64,000 bases of DNA, from the NCBI RefSeq assembly GCF_016545825.1, contig NC_052621.1, positions 1,264,199 through 1,328,198 of the forward strand, in the 5' to 3' direction. This stretch comes from Eucalyptus grandis (lineage: Eukaryota > Streptophyta > Magnoliopsida > Myrtales > Myrtaceae). The position numbers were made by a program, and so were the translations under genes. A model generated the notes under the pieces. It made no database searches. It worked only from the letters and a program-made list of their open reading frames with translations, and had not been told where the DNA came from. Below are positions 11,101 through 22,253 of the stretch, piece by piece. Position 1 is the first letter of the stretch. Each line of letters begins with the position of its first letter.

Positions 11101-11528
11101 ATAATCATTTGCATGTTAAATATTTGAATCTTAAGTCATGAATTGGTATGGGCTTAGGAAAGCCCGAGCTAAGTCTAGGTTTAGTAATCCATTAGCCAAA
11201 CGTTAGATGGTTCACACTCGAAATTTTGGTCGCGACATTAGCTGATAAGGTGTGGCCTTCTTGGGGGTCGGCGACCGGCCAAAGCTTGAAGAAGAAGAAA
11301 AAGAAAAGAATAAAAAAGTAATAAAATTATTTTAAAATAAAAGAAAATAGTTTGATTAGAAATTTTCAGTTTTGGTACCAAACGCAATTCTAGCTCGGGA
11401 GTAAAAATTTTGGACAGTTACGAAATGCCTTAAAATGTTTTAAAAATTGTTCTTGAGAACAAAATAAATAAAAAATCATTTCTAATCAAAGATTGTTTCC
11501 GAGAACAAAATAGTTACCAAATGTACCC
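8187..11528. mobile_element. second, 5'-truncated H1 copy split by an LTR insertion
   Basis: 8270-8504 and 11238-11528 together reproduce the GC-rich core and right arm of H1, ending ATGTACCC before TAA. The core is interrupted inside GAGGCTTAGCCGATGAGG by the LTR-type element 8505-11237. The left arm is missing: after the first H1 there is a short unrelated GC-rich stretch (8187-8265). This looks like a tandem partial duplication of the region around the first H1. Confidence 0.6.
8505..11237 (+). mobile_element. large LTR-type element, copy a (probable solo LTR, 2.7 kb)
   Basis: It starts TGACACCTAAATTTTGGCGA and ends GAAATTTTGGTCGCGACA. It splits an H1 core; TTAGC stands on both sides if the two bases CG and a T before TGACACC are counted with the element. 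Related copies are 13574-15110 (minus, truncated), 51834-55571 (plus, nested in the copia) and 62908-64000 (minus). There is no gag/pol coding and no second terminus inside. A solo LTR of a long-LTR element, or a non-autonomous derivative, is the best reading. A TA microsatellite lies at 8753-8772. Short open frames such as 9135-9434 are not supported as genes. Confidence 0.7.
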
Positions 11529-13087
11529 TAAATTGGCACAACTAAAAGTTTGGAATTGAATTAGCCATTATATAATAGGTTTATGACTTTTTAGATAATT
11601 TTCTCGACGTAAAACGATTACAATCCCAACCAAATGTTGCAAAATCATGGAAGGAAAGTTATTTAATAATTAATTGATTTCTTGCGAATTCCCTTACCTA
11701 ATGAGGATGGCATGCTCTGATCATATGTCAGACGTGGACTAACTTCGATGCAAGAAAGGTAGCTCATGATTTGTAACGCTCCATCAATATACAATATGAT
11801 TGGAAATTCTGGGGTTTCAATGAAATTTCATTATACATCATGAGTTTTATTAATCATGAGAAACCAAAATGCGAGTCTTGTAGGACATAAAGTGGGCAGA
11901 AGTGGAGGAAAAATTAGAAATATACCATGAAAATGTATTATCTCTTAAAAGTAGACCTAGAAAACTGATTTAGAATCCTTCCCACCTCTATTTCTGGATA
12001 GAAACTCAAATCTTGGTAGCTCGACATATGTGGTCACCTCTTATTATATAAAACCAGAAATTGAGAGCGACGGGACTTTATGCCTGAAGAAGACAAACAC
12101 CCCCCAACAAAAAAAAGTTTCTTTACGACCAAAAAAATCTGAATTATGGATATGCCAATTTTGACTAAACCTTTCTCATGAAGCACCGCGAGTCCCCCAA
12201 AGAAAGGCCTTCCAAATTAATACAATGTGCGAATTATGTGTTTGGTGCTATCTGCAATAAGAGTTTTACCTAGCACTAAATTAAAATTGATGAAGGTGCA
12301 CACACAAGAAATTAATAGAAATAACTTGTAAGGAATCTTTTAGGGGGTTCGTCATTTTTCACATGTTTTTCGAGGGTATGCAATGCCTAGAAAGCAATGA
12401 AGTCGCCAGACTCTTTGTGGAGCACATCCTTACTTATCAATGTCGGAGAGTGTCAAGCAATTGGACTATCAGATTATCTGTCACAACCCGTTGCGCATTG
12501 CTTATTTATACGAGTTAGTTACACCTTTATTTTTCTGTTAAGTTTTCCCAATAGAAAAGTTGTCAAATTGAAAAAAAAGAAGAAGAAAAAAAGCAAAAGA
12601 AATACATCAAATAATTGATCATTTCTAAAAACCAATAACAAATTTAATGGATTGCTAACCCAGCAAATAAAATGTGATAAATCAATAGAAAAAAAGTTGT
12701 TAAATAAAATAAAAGTACACGCTCGTAAGTAATTTAAATAAGAATTAGTAATACAAAATTAGTTGGTAATTCGATCCTCCAATTTTAATAAACGACCCAG
12801 ATTTTTGTAGCTAGCTAGCTCCAATAAATGGTAACTTCTCATTATGAGAATCAAGAAATGAGAGAAACACCATTACGTGCCTAGGTTTATGCACGTTTGA
12901 GATTTGCTTGGAATTTGCGAGAAGGTCATCGATGCGCCAGCTGTGTGGTGTTGTTACTAAGACGTGGAATGTTGAATGCCAACTCAAAAAAATCCAAACA
13001 CTCAATTCCTTGGATATTACACACGAGATAAAAATGTTGCGGTTTATCCCACATCCGTTATAGAAGGGTTTGGTGGGCGGTTTCCAA
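11529..13087 (+). repeat. SOT unit spacer, module 1
   Basis: AT-rich spacer collinear with 15590-17154, 24311-26339 (apart from a MITE), 40446-42030 and partly 47851-48715. It carries one SOT relic (12402-12502). Nothing else in it looks coding; the several copies differ by many small indels. Confidence 0.75.
12402..12502 (+). pseudogene. sulfotransferase middle relic 1
   Basis: The frame reads ARLFVEHI-type sequence, then LSMSESVKQLDYQII, matching the segment around the catalytic His in SOT1 ([24 protein letters not shown]). A base is missing in this copy, so the His-proximal part and the rest lie in different frames. No sequence from the N-terminal or C-terminal thirds adjoins it. Confidence 0.65.
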
Positions 13088-13573
13088 GGATCTAGTAACC
13101 ATTTTACTCTTGAGAATAATTTATACTCAAAAATAGTTTATATGATCTATTCCCAAGCGAGTTTTTGAGCATTCGAAGGTATTTGATAACTGTACAAAAT
13201 TTCTATTTCTGAAATAGAATGCATTTGATATGACCCTCAATTTTTTTTATAACTTAAGATTCCTTTAATTTTTTGATAATTTTATTACATTTTTAATTTT
13301 TTCTTCTTTTACTTTTCTTTTCTTTTTTTCTTTTTTTTTCCTCTAGCCGACCGCCGGAGCTAGAGGAGCCTCGCCAACTAGGCAAGGTTGAGCGTTAATA
13401 ATTTTATTACATATTTCTCTTTTTTTCTTCTTTTTCTTTTCTTTTTTACTTTTCTTCTTTATCTTTTTCTTCTAGTTAGTCGCTAGCCTTAGAGGAGCCT
13501 CGCCGGCTGGGCAAGGTTTGACTTCGCCTTGGTTGGGTGAGGCTCGACCTTGCCTAGATCCGGTGAGGTCGAT
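13088..13573. mobile_element. H2 element, left part
   Basis: It begins GGATCTAGTAACC after CAA. It matches the left half of the complete H2 elements (17155-18046, 42031-42969): T-rich arm, then a GC-rich GAGCCTCGCC core. It is cut by the LTR fragment that starts at 13574, and its right half does not follow. Confidence 0.65.
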
Positions 13574-15110
13574 TGTCGCGACCAAAATTTCGGGTGTGAA
13601 CCACCTAGATTTGGCTAATGGATTGTTAAGCATAGATTTAGCTCGGGCTCTCTCAAGCCCATACCAATTCGCGATTTAGATTCAAGTATTTTTTTTAAAT
13701 GGATTTTATCTATGAGTCGCCATTAATTAGTTTATGGTGGGTCGATTGGACACCTAAGTAAAATAATAGGAGAATTACTTTACTCTTACGAACTAGAGAC
13801 TTTGGGTACGGAGACTTAGTTACACTAGACTTCTCTAATGCCCTTTTGGTACAATTTCTTTTTATTTTCAAAAATGTTTTTGTAGGCAGCTTTGATTGAT
13901 TTTAAATCTATTTCATTAACATGTGAGGTGATCATACGGGTGCACAAACCACCAATTTAACATCCAAGAAAGCAATGAATAAATTATAGGACTTACCATA
14001 GATCAGAAGTTACATCAACAATCCTAGATATAATTTCTAATTAACACGCAATTTCTTTTTATTTTTATTTAATTAATGAGAATCATGCTTTATGCAATGT
14101 AATATAACTAAATGACCTAATTCTAATGACATGCAATTTATAATTAAATGGACCTAGCAACAATCACTAAATAGCATGCATTTCATGAATCTAATTCTAG
14201 ATGACATGCACATAATATTTTTTGTGTTTTCTTAATAAATGCACAATCTATCCTAGAGAATGGAATTAATTTATCCTAATACATTTTTGTATTTTTTATG
14301 AAATTCGAAATTAGAAAAATGTGAAAATTATCTAGCTAAATTAAGATTCTATCCAACTTGTTTTAGGGATTAGGTCAGGCTAAACCTTAATTTAAACCAA
14401 GATATTATCTTAACTTAGCAATCTCTAATCTAAGATACAGTCTATCTAAATCAATCTAAACTTAAAATGAAATATGCAATTTTATCCTAATGTAATGACG
14501 TACAAAGGATGCCTTAATTCTACATAACATATGCATGATGATTTTTATTTTTTTAATTAATTTCGAAAAAAAAAATGTCAAATAATTAAACAAGCAATTT
14601 AAGCTAATGAAACAAAATCTAACATCCTAAATTTATGTTTTTTTATTTATTTTAATTTCGAAAATTCATGATAAATAAAATGCTTAATCTAAATATACAA
14701 ATAACCATAAAGCATGCAATATTCTAACCCAACCATAATTCACGATAAATAAAGCAGTCGAGACGAGACAAGCACCAAGCCATTCAGAATCATCAAAGAT
14801 ACCATATATCTTTCAAATCAAAGAATAATATCTAAATCAAACTTGATTATTTCGCTAATAAAATCAATAAATTGATCTTAGACCTTAAAGATCAAAATAT
14901 CAATTTTATTCCCGCGTGATGAATTATTCCATCTAAAGCCTTATAGATAGAGTAAAAAATCGGTGTGCAGTTGCAAATTAGACGGTAAATCCTAACTGGA
15001 AATACGCTTATCATTCGGATATGCACGTAAGATATTGAAAAGCATATATTAGGCAATAAAATATCCAAATCAAATTTAGATAAGATAATTACCTAATTCT
15101 GCAAAAAGAT
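13574..15110 (-). mobile_element. large LTR-type element, copy b (truncated)
   Basis: It begins TGTCGCGACCAAAATTTCGG, the reverse complement of the right end of copy a. It follows that element in antisense for about 1.5 kb. Collinearity stops near 15104-15120, at a position matching about 9940 of copy a, and the sequence passes directly into an H1 core. The far terminus is missing. Confidence 0.7.
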
Positions 15111-15119
15111 AATTACCTA

Positions 15120-15589
15120 ATCGCTTGGCCGGGCGAGCCTTGCTCAACCACCGGCGAGCCTTGCTTGGCCTAGTGAGGCTCGGCCGAGCCATGGTTGGGC
15201 GAGGCTTGACCGAGCCTTGGTTGGGTGAGTGGCCTAGCCTAGATCTAGCGAGATCGAGCCTCACCCAACTGCTGGCGAGGCTTAGCCGATGAGGCGTGGC
15301 CTTGCCGGGGTCGGCGACCAGCCATCTCATGGCCGGCGACCGGCCAAAGCTTGAAGAAGAAGAAAAAGAAAAGAATAAAAAGTAATAAAATTATTTAAAA
15401 ATTAAAATAAAATGATTTGGATTAGAAATTTTGAGTGTGGTACCAAACACTATTCTAGCCCGAGAGTAAAAATTTTGGACAGTTACCAAATGCCTTAAAA
15501 TGTTTTAGAAATTGTTCTTGATAACATAATAAAAAAAAATCATTTCTAATCGAAATTGTTCTGGGAAAGAATAGTTACCAAACGTACCC
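15120..15589. mobile_element. H1 element, right part
   Basis: GC-rich core and right arm of H1, ending AACGTACCC before TAA at 15590. The left arm is absent. The junction with LTR fragment b marks a rearrangement that joined the left half of an H2 to the right half of an H1 across the LTR. Confidence 0.7.
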
Positions 15590-17154
15590 TAAATTGGCAC
15601 AACTAAAAAGTTTAGGATTGAATTAGCCACTATATAATAGGTTTATGACTTTTTAGATAATTTTCTCAACATAAAATGATTACAATCCCAACCAAATGTT
15701 GCAAAATCTTGGAAGGAAAGTTATTTAATAATTAATTGATTTCTTGCGAATTCCCTAACCTAATGAGGATCACATGCTTTGATCATATGTCAGACGTGGA
15801 CTAACTTCGATGCAAGAAAGGTAGCTCATGATTTGTACCCCTCCATCAATATACAATATGATCGGAAATTCAGGGGTTTCAATCAAATTCCATTATATAT
15901 CATAAATTTTATTAATCAAGAGAAACCAAAATGCAAGTCTTGTAGGATATAAAGTGGGTGCAGAAACAGGGGAAAAATTAGAAATATACCATGAAAATAT
16001 ATTATCTCTTAAAAGTAGGCCTACAAAACTGATTTAGAATCCTTCCCACCTCTAGTTCTGGATGGAAACTCAAATCTTGGTAGCTCGACATGTGGTCACC
16101 TCTTATTATGTAAAACCAGAAATTGAGAGCGACGGGAGTTTATGCCTAAAGAAGACAAACACCGCCCCCCACCCCCCCCAAAGTTTCTTTACGACCAAAA
16201 AAATCTAAATTATGGATATGCCAATTTCGACTAAATCTTTCTCATGAAGCACCGCGAGTCCCCTACAAAAAGGTCTTCCAAATTAATACAATGTGCGAAT
16301 TATGTGTTTGGTGCTATCTGCAATAAAGAGTTTTACCTAGCACTATATTAAAATTGATGAAGATGCGAACACAAGAAATTAATAGAAATAACTTATAAGG
16401 AATGTATTAGGGGTTCGTCATTTTTCACATGTGTTTCGAGGGTATGCAATGCCTAGAAAGCAATGAAGTCGCCAGACTCTTTGTGGCGCACATTCCTTAC
16501 TTATCAATGTCGGAGAGTGTCAAGCAATTGCACTACCAGATTATCTGTCACAACCTATTGCACATTCCTTATTTATACGAGTTAGTTACACCTTTATTTT
16601 CTTGTTAAGTTTTCCCAATAGAAAAGTTGTCAAATTAAAAAGAAAAAAAACAAATACATCAAATAAATTGATCATTTCTAAAAACCAATAACAAATTTAA
16701 TGGATTGCTAACCCAGCAAATAAAATGTGATAAATCAATAGAAAAAAAGTTGTTAAATAAAATAAAAGTACACTCTCGTAAGTAATTTAAATAAGAAGTA
16801 GTAATACAAAATTAGTTGGTAATTCGATCCTCCAATTTTTATAAATGACCCAGATTTTTGTAGCTGGCTAGCTCCAATGAATGGTGGCTTCTCATTATGA
16901 GAATCAAGAAATGAGAGAAACACCATTACGTGCCTAGGTTTATGCACGTTTGAGATTTGCTTGGAATTAGCGAGAAGGTCACCGATGCACCAACTGTGTG
17001 GTGTTGTTACTAAGACGTGGAATGTTGAATGCCAACTCAAAAAAAATCCAATCAAGTACTCAATTCCTTGGATATTATGCCCGGTACACAAGAGATTAAT
17101 ATGTTGCGATTTATCCCACATCAATTATAGAAGGGGTTGGTGGTTGGCTTCCAA
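15590..17154 (+). repeat. SOT unit spacer, module 2
   Basis: Second copy of the spacer seen at 11529-13087, highly similar along its length, including the SOT middle relic. Its presence twice within unit A shows an internal duplication of the spacer module. Confidence 0.75.
16468..16570 (+). pseudogene. sulfotransferase middle relic 2
   Basis: ARLFVAHIPYLSMSESVKQL in one frame, equivalent to the catalytic-His segment of the intact SOTs; the His is retained. It is isolated from the rest of any SOT gene. Confidence 0.7.
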
Positions 17155-18046
17155 GGATTTGGTAACCATTTTATTTTTTAAAACAATTTTTACTCAAAAA
17201 TAGTTTTTCCTGATCTATTCCCAAACGAGTTTCCGAGTATTCGAAAGTATTTGGTAATTGCACCAAATTTCTATTTCTGAAATAGAATGTTTTGATATGA
17301 TCCTCAAATTTTTTATGATTTAAGATTCTTTTAATTTTTTGATAATTTTATTCTTTTATTATTTTATTCTTTTTATTCTTTTATTCTTCTTTTTTTCCCT
17401 CTAGCCGATCGCCAGGCTCAGAGGAGCCTCGCCGACTAGGCAAGGTCGAGCCTTAATAATTTTATTAGACGTTTCACTTTTTTTCTTCTTTTTTCCTTTT
17501 CTTCTTCATCTTTTACCTCTAGTTAGTTGCCAGCCTTAGGGGAGCCTTGTTGGTTGGGTGAGGCTCGACCTCGCCTAGATCTAGTGAGGCCGAGCGTTGC
17601 CTAGCCACCAATAAGGGTTGGCCTCGCCCAATTCACACGAGGTCAACCTCGCAATGGCTAGGCGAGGTCTGTAACCAATCATCATTGTGGCTAGGTACGT
17701 GAGGTCGAGTCTCACCGCAAGCTCACAAGGCTCTGGCAAGGTCACCGGACCTCGTCTAGTTGATCACCAACCATTGTTGCAGCTAACGACCAACTAGAGG
17801 AAGAAGAGGAAGAAAAAAAGAAAGAAAAGAAAAGAGAGAAAAAAAAATATTTTGAGTTTGATTTTTGAGTTGTTCTCAAGAATAAAAAAGTAACTTTTTT
17901 TCTACTTCTTGAATTTATTCCAAACCTATTTCCATGAACAAAATTATTCTTAAGAACAAAAATTTTACCAAATGGATTTCTATTTTTTTTGGGGGGGAAT
18001 AAAAGAACATAATTAGATGCAGTTTGGTCAGTTACCAAACATGCCC
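17155..18046. mobile_element. H2: Harbinger-like element with GC-rich core
   Basis: The left end GGATTTGGTAACC and the right end GTTACCAAACATGCCC are inverted relative to each other. The right end is followed by TAA; the left is preceded by CAA, a one-base-altered duplication. T-rich arms flank a GC-rich core with GAGGCTCGACCTCGCC-like words. No transposase frame. Related to H1 by ends, target and core composition, but the cores are not collinear. Confidence 0.65.
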
Positions 18047-18359
18047 TAAATGTGAGGAACATCCTTCGAGCTAGCTTTTATGATGAGACTTCCCTTACAC
18101 TTATAAATCAACCATCAGTCCATTTTATAACCAATGTAGGATAAACTCAAATAATCTCCCTCTCATACATCGGGCTTAGATTGAGGCCAAGTCCAGACAT
18201 ATTGGTAATATGATTTTGATACTAGTGTTAGGTGGTCTTGGGAGCCAACACAATGAATGATTTGCACGAACTTGGTACATTTGTGCCCACCCTACATCAG
18301 TTATTAGATCACATGGATCTCATGAGAAGCCAGCGACGTCTGCAAATGCCATGTGAACG

Positions 18360-18542
18360 AGGGAAGGTGAGCAAGAGGCCATTGATGAGCTGATTGCTTC
18401 ACTTGCCCAAGGGAAAGTTCTGAATCTTCCTCCTCATTGCCTTTACCAAAACTTTTGGTGCCAGATTGTTGTGCTTCCTTACGTGGTCGCATTCTAGAGG
18501 CATTTTGAGGCTAGAGACAAGGAAATTGTTGTGGCCTCTAAG
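18360..18542 (+). pseudogene. sulfotransferase N-terminal relic, unit A
   Basis: The frame reads GEQEAIDELIASLAQGKVLN, then LYQNFWCQIVVLPYVVAF, a TAG at 18495, and RHFEARDKEIVVAS. This corresponds to residues 17-75 of SOT1. It stops just before the PAPS loop, where unrelated sequence (AAGTGTACAGAAGG) takes over. The same break occurs at 43467 and 49203, so the truncation predates the duplication of the units. Confidence 0.75.
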
Positions 18543-19940
18543 TGTACAGAAGGATTGGTATGAATAACTAAAGAACCAACAAACAAGTGAAAGTTCAATT
18601 TAATAAGTACAAACTTGCACATTCTCCTAACCTTCAATAGGAACTAAAATTGAACTTAAAAGTTTAAGCAAATGTGACCATCAAATGGGTCTAGAATCTT
18701 CTTCAAGCGCTCCCAAAAGAACAGGTAACATCTGAGTGGTCCCATCTGGCTTACTGATGTGCTAATTAAGGCAAACAATCCGGTCCTACCATAGATTAAC
18801 AATACTTCTACTGTTGGATGTGGTGAATGGCTATGGTCGCATTTTGATATGGACCCACCCATGGAACGTGCCCACGTTTAATGCACTTCTACTTGGATCT
18901 GCGACAAGGCTTTAATGCGCCAACTGTGTAGTCCCCTTGCGAAGACATGAAAGCGCAATATCAGCTGGCTTTTAATCGTCCAGTCCTACCCACTGGTTAG
19001 CTTATTGACAGGTGATGGATCCCAATTCCAGTCTTGGCCATCGAGACCCATGCAAAGATCAGCTAAGTTGTGGCAATCTCGCTCACGGTCCCTCCAATTG
19101 ACAATGATAAATCTGTGTTTTGATATTGTGGCCTAATATTACTACAGAATCGGGATAGAAGATATCATGAACGTCGAAAATATAAATTTGGAGCATAATG
19201 CGGATTTTATTAGTTGGATTGATGCAAAAATCACTCAGTCACTAAAGATTGCGTTAAAAAATCTTCTATGGAGTAATGTCAAAGAAAAAATTATTCCCTG
19301 AAGGCTGAAGTAAAATCTCTCAAGATACAATTGAAGCAAAAAACAAGATGTGGCAAAGCTCAAGAAAGAAAATTCCAGATTAATAATACTTCTACTTGTG
19401 AAAATAACGATTGCTTGTAATAAAAATGTGCTCAATCGAGTGTGATTCATTATATCACTTGATCTATAGTGGAATAATTTGTTACTATCCCCATAAATAT
19501 AGATCATACTGATTGAACCATATAAATCTAATATTTGATTTTTCTTCTTGTTTTTTTCTATTTTACTGTTTGATCACTTACATCTGCAATATTAATAATG
19601 GAATTATGTGAGTTAAAATTAATTTTCTTTATTAACTTACATATGATTGACTGGACTAATAAGTTATCAATCGTTTTTTTTCCCTTATTAACGATATGTC
19701 AAATTCACTATCGGTTATTCAAATTTACCTTGCATGGAACAAATTTCTGTTTTGTGGCAAACCCGACGTTAGAAATGTGCACTACAATGTCAATCATGAG
19801 TTTGGTGCGCTCTTTGACGTCAACTAAGCCGACAAGTGTTTTACTTATCAGCGTGTAATAAATGAATTGGGATTAATTGGGCGTTCGTGATCATCCTTCG
19901 CATGTAAAAAGCAGTGACCAAAACAAAAATTGAAAAACTA
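18543..19940. repeat. spacer after the N-terminal relic, unit A
   Basis: 18640-19300 is repeated at 43560-44200 and 49300-49960. Its start resembles the SOT1 upstream block (GTTTAAGCAAATATG..., about 3965-4080). 19500-19940 is AT-rich with no supported gene; the open frame 19598-19858 has no recognisable domain. Confidence 0.6.
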
Positions 19941-20011
19941 CCACTCAACTAGCTACAAAAAGATTAGCGCTTCACGTTCATCTGCTTGTATCGATTCTTG
20001 CTCAGACATCG

Positions 20012-20235
20012 ATGGCACGCCAGCAACTTCCTTCGCAGTCCGCCATCTTAGGTAGCGAAAAACATGAGCAGGAGGACATTGATGAACTAATTGCTTCACT
20101 TCCCCAAAGCAAAGGCGTGGTTAGTCGTTTCCAGTCCCTCTACCAAAATTTTTGGTGCCCGGACAACGTGCTTCCCAACGTGATCGCGTTTCAGCGGCAC
20201 TTCCAAGCCAAGTACAATGACATTGTCCTGGTCTG
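20012..20235 (+). pseudogene. SOT2, sulfotransferase truncated after about 75 codons
   Basis: It starts MARQQLPSQSAILGSEKHEQ and runs through IDELIASLP, LYQNFWCP and IVLVW. It then switches abruptly, within GGTCT, into the block normally found far upstream of SOT1 and SOT4 (GGGGAAGAGAGGCATTGACT). The PAPS loop, catalytic His and C-terminal two thirds are absent. Its own leader (19940-20011) differs from the SOT1/SOT3/SOT4 leaders, so it was a distinct paralog. The frame closes with TGA at 20255. Confidence 0.85.
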
Positions 20236-20616
20236 GGGAAGAGAGGCATTGACTTGATTCTATCTAAGCCACGCGCGGGCTATTCCTTTGTTTTTGCTGG
20301 AATTCGAAGCTACGGTGCACTTATAGCTTGGAGCGCGCGCGCTAGCGCTAGAGAGATGGAGAGTTGCCATCGAGGGGAGCGGACCGAGGTGGACAGATGC
20401 CAAGCAATTCATGGGCACGACAGCGAGCCTGCCCAACCCAATCCAACAGACCCAAAAGAGCCCCAATATCAATATGGGCGGGTCAGAGATATGAAATTTA
20501 CTCGAAAGCCAGGCCGAGCACGAATATGCCTGATCCAGCCGTACTTAATCCGAATCAGAAGGTGCATGCAATCATGGAACCTGCTCGAGTATATCAGATT
20601 AAGATGTACCTGGAGT
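20236..20616 (+). repeat. SOT upstream unit, copy B (starts at the SOT2 breakpoint)
   Basis: Nearly identical to 4491-4880 and 32354-32730, but lacking the first 480 bases of the block, which were replaced by SOT2. It has a shorter GC-dinucleotide tract (five units, near 20332) than copy A. Confidence 0.8.
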
Positions 20617-20972
20617 CCATGAGAAGGGAATCATCGCGCCGGCCATTAAATGCCAACCAGCTGTCCAACCGTCCTACCCTAGCCACATGGATATATGCAA
20701 CCTTTCAAGGAATTGACAAAGACTTGGCATTTATCATACCTGTAAGGGGCAGAACATTGATTGGAGTCAAATAATGAGCCCGTGCAGATTAAGTCGCTAT
20801 AAAAACAATGAAAAGCCAACCCTCGCTAGCAGCAAAAATATTAGTGCTTCACTTCCGCATGCTTGCTTCTATTCTTACACAGACACCAAGCCCTGCGGTA
20901 CCACCATGATGGCGCACCAGCAACTTTCTTTGCAGCCCGCCATCGTAGGTAGCGATGAACATGACCAGGAGG
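20617..20972 (+). repeat. first copy of a 356-bp tandem duplication of promoter plus SOT start
   Basis: Almost identical to 20973-21328 at a constant offset of 356 bp. Each copy holds the CACATG/TATA block, leader, the double start ATGATG (20906 and 20909 here) and the first codons of the gene. The duplication ends share CCAT. Translation from this first start gives about 24 SOT residues and then reads into the second leader, closing at 21128-21130. Confidence 0.9.
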
Positions 20973-21328
20973 CCATGAGAAGGGAATCATCGCGCCGGCC
21001 ATTAAATGCCAACCAGCTGTCCAACCGTCCTACCCTAGCCACATGGATATATGCAACCTTTCAAGGAATTGACAAAGACTTGGCATTTATCATACCTGTA
21101 AGGGGCAGAACATTGATTGGAGTCAAATAATGAGCCCGTGCAGATCAAGTCGCTATAAAAACAATGAAAAGCCGACCCTTGCTAGCAGCAAAAATATTAG
21201 TGCTTCACTTCCGCGTGCTTGCTTCTATTCTTACACAGACACCAAGCCCTGCGATACCACCATGATGGCGCACCAGCAACTTTCTTTGCAGCCCGCCATC
21301 GTAGGTAGCGATGAACATGACCAGGAGG
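20973..21328 (+). repeat. second copy of the 356-bp tandem duplication (feeds SOT3)
   Basis: Differs from the first copy by only a few substitutions, so the duplication is young. It contains CACATG at 21040, a TATAT core and the start codons at 21262 and 21265 that lead into SOT3. Either copy of the promoter could drive transcription; a transcript from the first would carry an upstream decoy start. Confidence 0.9.
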
Positions 21329-22253
21329 CCATTGATGAACTAATTGCTTCGCTTCCCACAGGGAATGGCTTAGTTCGTCCTGTCCATCGCCTTTACCAAA
21401 ACTTTTGGTGCCCGCCATTTATGCTTCCCAACGTGATCGCATTCCAGCGGCACTTCAAAGCCAAAGACAAGGACATTGTTCTGGTCTCCCAGCCCAAAGC
21501 GGGAACCACCTGGCTAAAGGCCTTAGCGTTCTCCGTCATTAATCGCTCCCACTTCGACATCTCCAACACGCCCTTGCTCACTTCTAACCCCCATGAAGTC
21601 GTTCCTTTCATTGAGCATAAGCTGTGGCCCAACCTTGATGGCCTGGCGGAGCCAAGGCTCTTGCGACGCACATCCCTTACCCATCCTTGCCGGAGAGTGT
21701 CAAGCGGTCGGATTGCCGAATCATTTACATCTGTCGAAACCCATTGGACATCGTGGTTTCCTCTTGGCACTTCTTAGTCAAGATGGCACAGTCGGAGGAC
21801 CAGCCAAATTGGTCCTTGGAAGAGCATTTTGAGACCTTTTGCCAAGGGCAAATCATGTTCGGGCCCTTTTGGGATCACATCACGGGGTACTGGAAAGAGA
21901 GCTTGGAGAGGCCACGCAAGGTGTTGTTCCTCAAGTATGAGGACTTGAAGGAAGACATTGGAGGACAGCTGAAGAAGGTGGCCGAGTTTGTGGGGCTTCC
22001 CTTCACTAAGGAGGAAGAAGAGGGAGGTGTGATAGAAGAGATAGCTAACTTGTGTAGCTTGAAGACCCTGAAGGACCTGGAGGTCAATAAATCCGGCAAA
22101 GTAGGGGACACAACCGCTGAGAAGAGAAGCTTTTTTAGGAAAGGGGAGGTGGGTGATTGGGTCAACCATCTCACTCCTTCCATGGTGGATCGCCTCAATA
22201 GCATCATGCAAGAAAAGATGAGGCCCTTTGGGTTGGAATTCAAAATGTGTTGA
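21265..22253 (+). pseudogene. SOT3, sulfotransferase with a single-base frameshift
   Basis: The span is 989 bp, against 990 for SOT1, and it is closely similar throughout. The first part encodes the N-terminus and the PAPS loop QPKAGTTW (Ser to Ala, a variant tolerated in other SULTs). One base is then missing in CTCTTGCG at 21661-21663, where SOT4 and the SOT5 consensus have three T or TTC. Downstream, from the other frame, the catalytic-His segment, [22 protein letters not shown] and [14 protein letters not shown] are intact to the TGA at 22251. As read, the protein stops at 21777 after an altered tail and lacks the catalytic site. The lesion is at a short T run, so an assembly or base-calling error is a real alternative to a pseudogene. 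Confidence 0.85.
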
